From Plectonema cf. radiosum LEGE 06105 (GTDB lineage: Bacteria; Cyanobacteriota; Cyanobacteriia; Cyanobacteriales; Nostocaceae), in NCBI RefSeq assembly GCF_015207665.1, contig NZ_JADEWL010000067.1, forward strand, positions 1-35,975: a stretch of DNA of 35,975 bases. The letters run 5' to 3'. Position 1 is the stretch's first letter, and the number at the start of each line of letters is the position of its first letter. Made by a program: the position numbers and the translations under genes. Shown here piece by piece: positions 1-8,909 of the stretch. The notes beneath the pieces are model-generated. The model did not search any database. It was not told where the DNA came from and saw only the letters and a program-made list of their open reading frames with translations.

Positions 1-78
1 GATGGGGAGATGGGGAGAAAAATAAATTCTAAATTCTCGTATTCAATCTAAAATCCAAAATCTAAAATCCAAAATTCG
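1..78. repeat. STRR: GATGGGGA units and 14-bp AATCTAAAATCCAA repeat
   Basis: Positions 1-16 hold two GATGGGGA units. A 14-bp unit starting at 45 repeats at 59. Both are low-complexity intergenic repeats downstream of the pump gene. Confidence 0.75.
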
Positions 79-80
79 AT

Positions 81-3000
81 TTAACTGGCTGGTGGTAATT
101 TAACTGTTTGATCTTCTTGAATAACTTGACGACGGGGTTTCTTGCCAAAACCATATTTTACAGTATTGAGAATCCAATGTTGAAAATTATCAATGTAGGT
201 GAACAATACTGGTACTACTACTAAAGTTAATAATGTAGAAGTGCTAAAACCACCAATAACTGCAACACCCATTGATTGACGGACTTCCGCACCAGCACCT
301 AGTCCTAATGCTAAGGGAAAAGTACCAGCGATTGTGGAAAGGGAAGTCATCAAAATTGGACGTAAGCGAGATATACCAGCGTCAATTAGGGCTTGACGTT
401 GTTTTTTACCTTGTTCTAAGCCCATGATTGTATAGTCTACTAAGAGAATTGAGTTTTTAGTGACAATTCCGACTAACAACACGATACCAATTAAGGCATA
501 CAACCCCAAAGCTTTTTGAGCAATCATTAATGCTAAAAGAGTCCCACCCAAACACAAGGGTAGCGCCACCATAATAGTGATTGGGTGGAGAAAATTATTG
601 TATAGCAAAACTAAGATTGCGTAAATCATCATAATCGCTAAACCCAATGCAGTACCAAAGCGTCCGAAAATTTCTTCCATAATTTCCGCATCCCCAGCCG
701 AACGTTGGGTTACTTCCGCTGGTAAATTTTTCATCGCTGGTAACTCGTTTACCGCTGTCAAGCCGTCTCCTAAAGAGATACCCTGTAGATTAGCTTCTAC
801 CGAAACTTGACGCATTCGGTCAAAACGATTGATAGTCGCAGCACCGCTACCAAAACGAATATCTGCAACTGCAAGTAATGGAACTAAACCACCATTTTGA
901 CTGGGAACCTGGAGATTCTTAATATTTGTAATATCTTCTCGTGCTTGGGGATCTATTTGTACTCGAATCGGAATTTGGCGATCGCTAAGATTATATTTTG
1001 CTAAGTTAGCATCATTATCGCCGATAGTAGCTAAAGAGGCGGTACGTGCAATTGATTGTACAGTGACTCCTAAATCTGCGGCACGTTGGGGATCGGGTAC
1101 TACCAAAATTTCCGGTTTCACCAAACTAGCGCTAGAAGATGCTTCCACCAATCCCGGTACAGTTCGCATCTGTTTTTCTAAATCATCAGCAGCTTGTTTC
1201 AAAGCTTGGGGATTTTCACTTTGTAGAACTATAGTTAAATCCTTTCTACCACCAACTGTACCAGTACTTTGAAAACTAATTCTCGTTCCCGGAATTTGAG
1301 CAAACTGCGGACGTATTTGTTCTTCAAGCTCAGTTTGAGAAAGTTCTCGTTCTTCCTTGGGTTTTAATCTCACAGTAAGAGTTGCTGAGCCAACATTTTC
1401 TGTAGATAAAACACTTTCAACCCCAGGATTTTGTTGAATTAAATTTGTCGCTTGAGTTACTACCCGCTTGGTATCAGCCAAAGTTGAACCAGGAGCTAGT
1501 TCCACCGATATCGTAGAAATACCGATATCGGCAGCATCAACCAAACCTTTGGGAATTAAAGGCACCAACATTAAACTACCAATAAAGAAAGCCAAAGCCA
1601 GCAGTAAAGTTGTGATTCGATGCCGTAAAGCCCATCTGAGTACAGAAGCATAAGGTTGAAAACGACGACGAGAATGAGCAGTATAATTTTCAACCCCTAA
1701 CTCTTGACCTTTAACCTTTGAACTTAACAAATGCGCTCCCATCATCGGTGTTACCATCCGTGCTACTGATGTGGAAAATACGGTAGCAGCGGTAACTGTC
1801 ATTGCAAAAGGTTGGAAAAACTGACCGGGAATTCCTCCCATGAAGGCTACAGGTAAAAATACGGCTACGATTGTCGCCGATGTTGCAATTACGGCTAAAC
1901 CCATCTCTGCTGAAGAGTCAAAAGCTGCTTGTTTAGGTTCTTTACCCATTCCCAAATGCCGTTCCATGTTTTCAATTTCCACCACGGCATCATCTACTAA
2001 GTTACCTACTGCTAATCCCAAACCTAACAGTGTCATATTGTTAAGAGTGTAACCCAAAGCAAACATCACACCGAAAGTAGGAATAATTGATAAAGGTAAA
2101 GTGACCGCTGTAATTAAAGTTGCTCGCCAATCGCGTAAAAATAGTAGAATTACCACCACAGCTAAGACAGATGCAATTAATAATTCGGTCATCGTACTTT
2201 CGTAAGAATTGCGAACAAAAGTAGCTCTGGTAAAAATTAATTCCATTTTTACGTCCGTGGGAAGAATTTCTGCTAACTTTTCAACCTCTTTTTTGATACC
2301 TTCTTCCACCGTTACCGTGACGCTACCAGTACTACGCAATACCTCTAAAGCAACCACTGGCTCGTTATTTAACCGTGCGGATTGACGCACTTCACCAAAA
2401 CTATCATCAACATTTCCTAAAGTGGATAAAGGAACAGAACCACCATTAGGAAGGATAATTTCATAATTTGTCAAAACATCTACACTTTCAGCACTACCCA
2501 AAGTACGGATAGTTTGTTCGCTTCCGCCAATTTCTGCACGACCACCAGGTAAATTGATATTAAAAGCTCGTAATTGGTCATTTACTTGAGTCGCAGTGAT
2601 ACCCAAAGACTGCAAACGCTCCGGGTCAAGATTAACGCGAATTTCCCGGTCAACTCCACCTACACGGCGGATTTCAGCTACACCCCTCACTGATAACAAA
2701 GCCCGACTAATCGTTTGGTCAACCAGATTACTCAACTCTTCCACAGAACGTTTATCCGAACTGACCACATAGGTCATAATTGAACTGCCGGAAAACTCCA
2801 AACGCTGGACAATTGGGTCATTAATATCTTGAGGAAGACTCTGACGAATTTGCGCGATCGCATTACGAACATCATTAGTAGCGCGATCGCTATCGGTTCC
2901 TAGCTCAAAGTTAATTGTGGTAGTAGAAACACCATCGGTAACAACCGAACGCAATTCATCAATGTTACCCAAGCCAGCAACCGCATCTTCAATTTTTTTA

Positions 3001-3197
3001 GTTACCTGAGATTCCAATTCAGTAGGTCCAGCACCAGGTTGAGTTACCGTGACTTGAACCGCAGGAATATCAATATTCGGGTTAGTATCAATACCCAAAG
3101 CATTGAAGCAAAACCAACCAACCACAGTTAAAACTAAAAATAAAACTATTGTCGGAATTGGTTTATTTATAGACCAAGCAGAAACGTTAAAATTCAT
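81..3197 (-). CDS. RND-family efflux pump, HAE1/AcrB type
   Basis: Inner-membrane proton-driven efflux pump of the resistance-nodulation-division superfamily, which exports drugs or hydrophobic compounds with a membrane-fusion protein and an outer-membrane channel. About 1038 residues, the normal family length. It has TM1 near residues 13-31, a large periplasmic loop, a TM bundle from about 335, a second loop and a second TM bundle near the C-terminus. The proton-relay pair is present in TM4 (GLAVGNLVDDAVVEIEN, D402/D403), as is the TM10 lysine (GIVTKNSILLVDY), so the pump looks functional. I start it at the ATG at 3197. The frame stays open 40 codons further, but that part is translated from heptad repeats. 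It lies 79 bp downstream of the membrane-fusion gene on the same strand, so the two are probably one operon. No TolC-like gene is in the window. Substrate unknown. Confidence 0.95.
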   Translation of the reverse strand: MNFNVSAWSINKPIPTIVLFLVLTVVGWFCFNALGIDTNPNIDIPAVQVTVTQPGAGPTELESQVTKKIEDAVAGLGNIDELRSVVTDGVSTTTINFELGTDSDRATNDVRNAIAQIRQSLPQDINDPIVQRLEFSGSSIMTYVVSSDKRSVEELSNLVDQTISRALLSVRGVAEIRRVGGVDREIRVNLDPERLQSLGITATQVNDQLRAFNINLPGGRAEIGGSEQTIRTLGSAESVDVLTNYEIILPNGGSVPLSTLGNVDDSFGEVRQSARLNNEPVVALEVLRSTGSVTVTVEEGIKKEVEKLAEILPTDVKMELIFTRATFVRNSYESTMTELLIASVLAVVVILLFLRDWRATLITAVTLPLSIIPTFGVMFALGYTLNNMTLLGLGLAVGNLVDDAVVEIENMERHLGMGKEPKQAAFDSSAEMGLAVIATSATIVAVFLPVAFMGGIPGQFFQPFAMTVTAATVFSTSVARMVTPMMGAHLLSSKVKGQELGVENYTAHSRRRFQPYASVLRWALRHRITTLLLALAFFIGSLMLVPLIPKGLVDAADIGISTISVELAPGSTLADTKRVVTQATNLIQQNPGVESVLSTENVGSATLTVRLKPKEERELSQTELEEQIRPQFAQIPGTRISFQSTGTVGGRKDLTIVLQSENPQALKQAADDLEKQMRTVPGLVEASSSASLVKPEILVVPDPQRAADLGVTVQSIARTASLATIGDNDANLAKYNLSDRQIPIRVQIDPQAREDITNIKNLQVPSQNGGLVPLLAVADIRFGSGAATINRFDRMRQVSVEANLQGISLGDGLTAVNELPAMKNLPAEVTQRSAGDAEIMEEIFGRFGTALGLAIMMIYAILVLLYNNFLHPITIMVALPLCLGGTLLALMIAQKALGLYALIGIVLLVGIVTKNSILLVDYTIMGLEQGKKQRQALIDAGISRLRPILMTSLSTIAGTFPLALGLGAGAEVRQSMGVAVIGGFSTSTLLTLVVVPVLFTYIDNFQHWILNTVKYGFGKKPRRQVIQEDQTVKLPPAS

Positions 3198-3203
3198 AAA
3201 AAT

Positions 3204-3293
3204 TAGTTGATAGTTGATAGTTGACAGTTGACAGTTGATGGTTGATTTCCCCCCATCTCCCCATCTCCCCATCTCCCTATTCCCCCATCTCCG
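3204..3293. repeat. STRR: six TAGTTGA-type heptads plus CCCCATCT array
   Basis: Six consecutive heptads of the form (T/C)(A/G)GTTGA run from 3204 to 3245, followed by CCCCATCT-type units from about 3249 to 3293. The block fills the junction between the adaptor and pump genes and reaches into the adaptor's last codons. Confidence 0.9.
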
Positions 3294-4794
3294 ACGCAAC
3301 TCGAACTTTATCCCCATCCTTCAAATACCCCGCACCGTCAACTACAACATTTACTCCCGGTTGTAAACCGCTTTTAATTTCAATTTTTCCACCTTTGATA
3401 ATTTCTCCTGTCTCGACTTTTTGACTACTAACAATATTGTCTTGACCTAAAACAAATACAATTGCGCTGCCGTCGGTTTGAGGAAGTACTGCTTTTTGTG
3501 GTACTGCTATACCTGCATTTGTGTCGGTAACAATTGCTGCACGAGCGAACATACCTGGTTTAAGTAAATCTGTTGCTGGTAAGTCAATTTTGACCATTGC
3601 TTCACGACGTTGTTGATTAACTATTGGCTCTATTGCTCTAACTTGTCCTTGCAATTGAACGCGATTATCTGCATCCGTTGTAATTTGCGCTGATGCACCA
3701 ACTTTTATTTGGGATAGTTGAACTGTGGGAACTTCTGCTTGTAACTCCAAGTTTCCATTACGAATAATTGAAAATAGCTTTTGACTTCCACCAACTACCG
3801 TTCCTACTTGGGTTTGGGGTGGTACACCAGTTATATCTCCGACTCTGGCAAGTTTTTCTGCAACTGTTCCGGAAACGGGAGCGCGGACTATAGTTTGTCC
3901 TAACTGAGTTTTGAACTGTTGCATTCTGGCTGTAGCGCTCTTGACTCCTGCTTTAGCGCTGTTAACTCTGGCCATGGCACTGCTTACTTCAGCTTGAGCG
4001 CTACCGATACTTGCTTGAGCGCTAGTAACTCCGGCGATGGCGCTGCGAATGTTTGCTTCGGCAATACGTACTGCTTCTCTGGCTGTTGCCAGGTTAGTTT
4101 CAGCAGTTTCAAATAATTGTTTACTAATTGCTCCTTGATTGGAAAGTTGTTGATTGCGCTGATAATTTCTTTCGGCTTCTCTCAATCTGGCTTGTGCTTG
4201 GGCTAAATCCGCTTGTCTCTGCTGGACAGTTGCTTGATTTGATACTACATTTGCTCTACTTGATTCTAAAGCTGCTTGCTGGGAAGCTAAATCCGCTTGT
4301 CTGGAAGCAACCTCAGCTTCTTGGGATTCGATTTCTGCTTTTGCTTGACGAATTTGGTCTTGTAACAGGGAATCATCTAAAATAGCCATTACTTGACCTT
4401 GATTAACAGAATCTCCCTGTTTGACGGAAATTTGTTTAATTTGTAAACCGTTAGCTTGGGGTAAAACTGGAGTCAATTCATTAGCTCCAACAGTACCAGT
4501 AACGCTGAGATTGCGAGCAACTGTAGTTGATTCTACCGTCGCGATTGTCACAGTCATTGCGGAAGCAACTGGTTGAGTAGATTGATTTGCTACCGTTGGC
4601 TCACTTTCGGGACGATTGCTCAACAACCGCATTCCTCCAAAAGTTATTCCAACACCCAAAGCCATACCCAACAGCATAATTGTCCACCAAGAACGCTGTT
4701 TATCAGTTTCGGGATACTCCTTGAAAGTCGCTTCTTCCATTGCTGGTTCTTGTTGCGCTGGAATCTCGGAAAAATTTTGATCTCCTGCTGTCAT
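3277..4794 (-). CDS. RND efflux periplasmic adaptor (HlyD/AcrA-type membrane-fusion protein)
   Basis: Periplasmic adaptor that links the RND pump to an outer-membrane channel. 505 residues: cytoplasmic N-terminus, one TM anchor near residues 35-58, a barrel-sandwich half (QGDSVNQGQVMAILDD), a long Ala/Ser/Gln-rich coiled-coil hairpin over roughly 130-300, the returning half (IVRAPVSGTVAEKLARVGD), then beta-barrel and membrane-proximal domains. It is longer than typical AcrA because the second coiled-coil arm contains a degenerate seven-residue repeat (pattern SAxAxVx). A GGAGA Shine-Dalgarno lies about 8 nt before the ATG. It is the first gene of the efflux operon. The last codons and stop (EMGE-stop) are read from the adjoining GATGGGG-type repeat array, so the C-terminus may have been changed by the repeat. 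Confidence 0.93.
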   Translation of the reverse strand: MTAGDQNFSEIPAQQEPAMEEATFKEYPETDKQRSWWTIMLLGMALGVGITFGGMRLLSNRPESEPTVANQSTQPVASAMTVTIATVESTTVARNLSVTGTVGANELTPVLPQANGLQIKQISVKQGDSVNQGQVMAILDDSLLQDQIRQAKAEIESQEAEVASRQADLASQQAALESSRANVVSNQATVQQRQADLAQAQARLREAERNYQRNQQLSNQGAISKQLFETAETNLATAREAVRIAEANIRSAIAGVTSAQASIGSAQAEVSSAMARVNSAKAGVKSATARMQQFKTQLGQTIVRAPVSGTVAEKLARVGDITGVPPQTQVGTVVGGSQKLFSIIRNGNLELQAEVPTVQLSQIKVGASAQITTDADNRVQLQGQVRAIEPIVNQQRREAMVKIDLPATDLLKPGMFARAAIVTDTNAGIAVPQKAVLPQTDGSAIVFVLGQDNIVSSQKVETGEIIKGGKIEIKSGLQPGVNVVVDGAGYLKDGDKVRVASEMGE

Positions 4795-4917
4795 TGCTGC
4801 ATCTCCTACCCACCCGCGATAACACGGCTTTGCTTAAGAAAAGTTGAAAATTATTACTATATATTAACTATCACTCATTTTGCTGTGTAATGGCTGTAAT
4901 ATCAGGCTGAATTTACC

Positions 4918-4933
4918 CATGACAAAAGTCATG
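4918..4933. promoter_or_regulatory. Candidate operator, CATGAC-aaaa-GTCATG
   Basis: A perfect 6-bp inverted repeat with a 4-nt spacer lies about 125 bp upstream of the efflux operon start. The dyad size suits a dimeric regulator. This is inference from symmetry and position only; no regulator gene adjoins it. Confidence 0.35.
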
Positions 4934-5047
4934 TATTCTCACTTTCAAAGGATTCTTTAGAGATTTATACTTATTCATCAAAGGGACTAGGGAGAAGGCA
5001 CTCAACATCAAAAATTTTTTTCATCGCCATGAATGCAAGGGTTTTTC

Positions 5048-5101
5048 TCCCTACTCACTACTCCCTACTCCCTACTCCCTACTCACTACTCCCTACTCCC
5101 T
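5048..5101. repeat. STRR: CTACTCC/CTACTCA heptads
   Basis: About seven consecutive heptads alternating CTACTCC and CTACTCA in the divergent intergenic region. Non-coding. Confidence 0.9.
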
Positions 5102-5426
5102 TACAAGTCAGTAGGTCTATATTTATTGTTTACTTTCAGATAAAAAGCTTTGTCGGACTTGATTATTCATAGGCTATGCATCACACCTTTTGGAGTGTTC
5201 AGATCACCGCCACAAGTTATCTGGATGTGGAAAAATATCAATAAGTTGATATCGTTTCTACAGATAAAAAACATTTCTTCATTTATTCGATGCGTATATT
5301 CAGTTGAATTTGGGTAAGCTTTATTTATAAGTAGCTGTGCAAAATTTGTGCAAAAATAATAATTTAATTAATATGGTATCAGAGTAGGGTTAGAGTAAAT
5401 AGTGAGATAACTGAGTAGCAAATATA

Positions 5427-5470
5427 TAATTAATCAAATAATTAATCCAATAATTAATCTAATTAATCAA
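5427..5470. repeat. 12-bp tandem repeat TAATTAATCMAA
   Basis: Nearly four copies of a 12-bp unit, beginning at 5427, 5439 and 5451 with a partial copy to 5470. It lies about 115 bp upstream of the HD-domain gene. The phasing is close to one helical turn plus 1-2 bp. Confidence 0.7.
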
Positions 5471-5585
5471 AGCTTAACTACTTATTAATCATCATGAATC
5501 CTTAACTTTTGCAACAAACTTTAATCAAGATAAATTATTAAATTATTAACTTATTAGATTATTAACTGATTAACAGGGTAAAAAT

Positions 5586-6527
5586 ATGTTTAGCGCCACT
5601 GAAGTTTTAATAGATGCTTTCGTAAATCGAGTTAGAGAAGGATATCGTCGTAGTTACGGAAGTTTAAAAACTGATTATCAAGATATCATTGCTTGGGTAG
5701 GAAGCATGGCTTTAGAAAATATTGCCAACAGCGATGCTCTATATCATAACGTCGAACATTCAATCTTAGTCACATTAGTAGGACAAGAAGTTTTACGCGG
5801 CAAACATATACGAGAAGGTGGTGTTTCTAGCGAAGATTGGCTGCATTGTATTATTTCTTTGTTATGTCATGATATTGGTTATGTAAAAGGAGTTTGTCGC
5901 CAAGACAAAGAAGAAGCAAGTCTGTATGCTACGGGTAAAGATGAAGCAATGATTTCTTTACCGTTAGGCGCTTCAGATGCGAGTTTAACAGCATATCATG
6001 TTGATAGAGCAAAATTATTTATTGATGAACGTTTCGGTGGTCATAAATTAATCGATTCCGAAGTCATAAAATGCAATATTGAATTAACTCGTTTCCCCGT
6101 ACCAGCAGCAGAAGACCATCAAGAAACTAATACTTATGCAGGCTTAGTCAGGGCTGCCGATTTAATTGGACAATTAAGCGACCCCCGTTACTTAAAGAAA
6201 ATTACTTCTTTATTTTACGAGTTTGAAGAAACTGGGATGAATAAAATTCTCGGTTATGAAAACCCTGCGGATTTACGCAATAATTATCCAAAATTTTATT
6301 GGAATGGTGTTTATCCTTATATTAAAGATGGACTGCGTTACTTATCTTTAACTCAGCAGGGAAAACAGATAATTGCTAACTTATACTCAAACGTATTTGT
6401 TGTCGAACATGAACGACCACAAGAAGAACAAATACATTTAGAAAATTTAGAAATTAGAGAAGTCGGAATCAAAGAATTATCCGAGCGAAGACCAGAAGTA
6501 GTAAAAGCAAGGTCGAGATTTAGTTGA
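5586..6527 (+). CDS. HD-domain metal-dependent phosphohydrolase
   Basis: 313-residue cytoplasmic protein with the HD-superfamily metal site in the expected order: H54 and H58 (YHNVEHS), H95-D96 (LLCHDIGYVKG) and a distal Asp near 192 (VRAADLIGQLSD). HD proteins hydrolyse phosphate esters such as nucleotides or cyclic nucleotides. The substrate cannot be told here, and there is no HD-GYP signature or sensory domain. The ATG at 5586 is preceded by AGGGT. The gene stands alone, with repeat-rich DNA on both sides. The family assignment is firm; the function is unknown. Confidence 0.85.
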   Translation: MFSATEVLIDAFVNRVREGYRRSYGSLKTDYQDIIAWVGSMALENIANSDALYHNVEHSILVTLVGQEVLRGKHIREGGVSSEDWLHCIISLLCHDIGYVKGVCRQDKEEASLYATGKDEAMISLPLGASDASLTAYHVDRAKLFIDERFGGHKLIDSEVIKCNIELTRFPVPAAEDHQETNTYAGLVRAADLIGQLSDPRYLKKITSLFYEFEETGMNKILGYENPADLRNNYPKFYWNGVYPYIKDGLRYLSLTQQGKQIIANLYSNVFVVEHERPQEEQIHLENLEIREVGIKELSERRPEVVKARSRFS

Positions 6528-6934
6528 TAAATCCGAGAATGGGGAATGATTGGTTCCTAGTACTCCACCACATTAATTTTGCAGGCTTGTAGAGACGCAA
6601 GGGTATCGCGTCTCTACATTGGTTTGTAGTGGCGATTTATCGCTCAAAACAAGGGCAGGCATCTACAAAGATTTAAAGACTAAGTAAGTTGGTAGAAATA
6701 AACAGAACTATGTTACAGAATGTAAATTAGCCTTAAACTCTTACTCCGACTGCCGCTCATCTCGAAGAGATGGTTCTGTGCCTACTGCCTACTGCCTTGT
6801 CCCAATTACAATTTTTAACGCCAACCTACTTACTAGAACCTTGTAATGAGACCAATATTTCAGGTAGATTTTTCTACAATTATCCCGGTAGGATAATTAA
6901 TGGCAGTACACAAAATCTATTTGTAAATCTTTTG
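6528..6934. other. Intergenic region with dispersed palindromes
   Basis: 407 bp. It holds an 11-bp-arm palindrome (6588-6618), a small GCGAT/ATCGC hairpin (6632-6643) and two CCTACTG units (6781-6796). The reading frame of the next gene stays open back to 6770, but that stretch includes the CCTACTG repeat and ends in unlikely protein, so I do not count it as coding. Confidence 0.5.
6588..6618. repeat. Palindromic repeat GTAGAGACGC...GCGTCTCTAC
   Basis: Perfect 11-bp arms (TGTAGAGACGC and its complement) around a 9-nt loop. A related palindrome with the same GTAGAGACG/CGTCTCTAC ends lies at 29408-29436, so this is a dispersed repeat family in this genome. It could also work as a hairpin 3' of the HD gene. 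Confidence 0.85.
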
Positions 6935-7792
6935 ATGTCTCTGACTCTCAATTCCGAATATAAAAGCTTTGGTGGAAAACTGGGTTTTTACACACATCCA
7001 TCAACTACCTGTAACGGTGAAATGCGCTTTGCAATTTATCAGCCAACCCAAGCTGTATCCCAAAGCTTACCAGTTCTTTACTTTCTCTCCGGTTTAACCT
7101 GTACTGAAGAAAACTTTATGGTCAAAGCCGGAGCGGAACAATATGCAGCTGAACATGGTTTAATTTTAGTAGCACCAGATACAAGCCCCCGTAACACCGG
7201 AATCAAAGGTGAAGATGACGACTCCGACTTTGGTACGGGTGCAGGTTTTTATGTTGATGCTACCCAAACACCTTGGTCATCTCGCTACAAAATGTATAGT
7301 TATGTAGTCAAAGAACTACCAGAATTAATTGCCGCGAATTTTCCAGTACAGCAAGATAAACAAAGTATATTTGGTCATTCAATGGGGGGACATGGTGCTT
7401 TAGTTTGTGCTATACGAAACCCTCAAAAGTATAAATCGGTTTCAGCTTTTGCACCCATAGCTGCACCGATGCAATGTGCTTGGGGAAAAAAATCTTTTAG
7501 CGGTTATTTGGGTGAAAATAAACAAAGTTGGCGCGAATATGATGCAACTGAATTAGTCAAGCAATTTGGTTTTCACAGTGAAATTTTAATCGATCAAGGT
7601 ACGGAAGATAAATTTCTGCAACAGCAGCAACTGCTTCCAGATGTGTTTGAACAAGCTTGCAAACAAATAAATCAACCTTTAAATCTACGTTATCAACAAG
7701 GTTATGATCACAGTTATTATTTCATTTCTACATTTATAGAAGACCATATCCGTCATCATGCAAAAGCTTTACAGTTAACAGTTGACAGTTGA
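6935..7792 (+). CDS. fghA: S-formylglutathione hydrolase (esterase D family)
   Basis: Hydrolyses S-formylglutathione to glutathione and formate, the last step of glutathione-dependent formaldehyde detoxification. 285 residues, the usual family length. The catalytic triad is visible: Ser149 in [10 protein letters not shown], Asp225 in DQGTEDKF and His259 in YDHSYYF. Family hallmarks [13 protein letters not shown] and APDTSPR are present. I chose the ATG at 6935 because family proteins begin close to this [13 protein letters not shown]-type sequence. The frame upstream to 6770 is repeat-derived. The last residues (LTVDS) and the TGA stop come from an ACAGTTG heptad array. No glutathione-dependent formaldehyde dehydrogenase gene is in the window. 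Confidence 0.93.
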   Translation: MSLTLNSEYKSFGGKLGFYTHPSTTCNGEMRFAIYQPTQAVSQSLPVLYFLSGLTCTEENFMVKAGAEQYAAEHGLILVAPDTSPRNTGIKGEDDDSDFGTGAGFYVDATQTPWSSRYKMYSYVVKELPELIAANFPVQQDKQSIFGHSMGGHGALVCAIRNPQKYKSVSAFAPIAAPMQCAWGKKSFSGYLGENKQSWREYDATELVKQFGFHSEILIDQGTEDKFLQQQQLLPDVFEQACKQINQPLNLRYQQGYDHSYYFISTFIEDHIRHHAKALQLTVDS

Positions 7793-7798
7793 CAGTTA
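7771..7798. repeat. STRR: four ACAGTTR heptads overlapping a gene end
   Basis: Four exact-length heptads, ACAGTTA/G, overlap the last codons and stop of the S-formylglutathione hydrolase gene. Confidence 0.9.
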
Positions 7799-7830
7799 AT
7801 ACTTAACAGCAAAATGAAGTATTTATTTAT

Positions 7831-7876
7831 CCTACTCCCTATTCCCTATTACCTATTACCTATTACCTATTTCCTA
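7831..7876. repeat. STRR: CCTATTA-type heptads
   Basis: Six to seven heptads of the CCTATTA/CCTATTC type end 4 nt before the ATG of the Tab2-like gene, so the leader of that gene consists of repeat. Confidence 0.9.
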
Positions 7877-7880
7877 TATT

Positions 7881-8666
7881 ATGATTTGGCAAGCTGATTT
7901 TTATCGTCGTCCACAACAAGATACATCCGGACAGGTATTTTGGCATTTATTGATTATTGATTCAACTCTTAACTTTAAATATGAAGCGAGTTGTCTTCAG
8001 TCACAAGCTAATTCTGCTTGGGTAGCTTCGCAAATTCGGCAAGCAGCAGATAAATTACCAGATATTATTCAGGTGTTTCGTCCCCAATCTTTGAGTTTAA
8101 TTGAACAAGCGGCAAATATTTTGGGTATTAAAATTGAAGCAACTCGTCGTACTGCTGCTTTGAAAAAATGGTTGGAAGAAAAGCAGCAATTCACAGCTTT
8201 GGATAAGCCACCTCCTGCACCTTTATCAGAAAATTTGTGGGGTGATCAATGGAGATTTGCTACTTTACAAGCTGGTAATATTACAGAGTTTTTTTCAGAA
8301 CGTCCAATTCCTATTTTAGAAACACCCGATTTTTTATTGCCGATAAATCTGGGTTTAGCTTCTACTGTTCCGGTTCCGGGTATGGTAATTTACGGTGGAC
8401 GCAAATCTATGGGTTTGGCAAGGTGGTTGCAGTCCAATCGTCCTGTAGCTTTAAATTACATTGCTGGTGCGCCGGATGGGTTGGTTTTGGAAGCAGGTTT
8501 AGTAGATAGATGGATTGTTGCGACTTTTGAAGATGAGGAAGTTACAGCAGCCGCAAAGCTTTACCAACAACGCAAGCAGCAAACTCAAGGACTACATTTT
8601 TTGTTAGTACAGCCAGATGATTCTGGTATGACTTATACAGGTTTTTGGTTGTTACAAGAAGTATAG
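7881..8666 (+). CDS. Tab2/Atab2-like RNA-binding protein (DUF1092)
   Basis: Homologue of the algal and plant factors Tab2/ATAB2, which bind the psaB leader or act in translation of photosystem reaction-centre mRNAs. Cyanobacterial members are presumed to act in photosystem assembly or light signalling. 261 residues. The start (MIWQADFYRRP) and the C-terminal block PGMVIYGGRKS..LARWLQ are strongly characteristic of the family. No membrane segment is seen. The ATG follows directly on a CCTATTA repeat array with no purine-rich ribosome-binding site, so initiation may be leaderless or weak. The neighbouring formylglutathione hydrolase is not functionally related as far as I can tell. Confidence 0.88.
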   Translation: MIWQADFYRRPQQDTSGQVFWHLLIIDSTLNFKYEASCLQSQANSAWVASQIRQAADKLPDIIQVFRPQSLSLIEQAANILGIKIEATRRTAALKKWLEEKQQFTALDKPPPAPLSENLWGDQWRFATLQAGNITEFFSERPIPILETPDFLLPINLGLASTVPVPGMVIYGGRKSMGLARWLQSNRPVALNYIAGAPDGLVLEAGLVDRWIVATFEDEEVTAAAKLYQQRKQQTQGLHFLLVQPDDSGMTYTGFWLLQEV

Positions 8667-8909
8667 AGAGCTTATAGTTTTGATTTAGTCTTGATGATTT
8701 TGATTCACTAATGCCAAAATAATATTTATACACTAAGCACCAAGAAAATTTGTCAACTACTTAGCGATATATTTATTTTTAAAGTAACTTATTTACTTAT
8801 TAGAGAAGTTTAAAGCAGTGCCATTGGGGTAAGCTACAAAAGAAACTACCAGCAAAAAAGTTAATCAAAAATAAACCGCATCCTGATATTATTAACTCTA
8901 ATTAAATAA

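Larger units (their letters stand above)
4795..5585. other. Intergenic region between divergent efflux operon and HD gene
   Basis: 791 bp without a convincing gene. It contains a perfect 6-bp inverted repeat (4918-4933), a CTACTCC/CTACTCA array (5048-5101) and a 12-bp AT-rich tandem repeat (5427-5470). The promoters of both divergent transcription units must lie here, but no clear -35/-10 pair stands out. Confidence 0.6.

Noticed and set aside
6770-6934. N-terminal extension of the S-formylglutathione hydrolase
   Set aside because: It is partly read from a CCTACTG repeat and precedes the normal family start at 6935.
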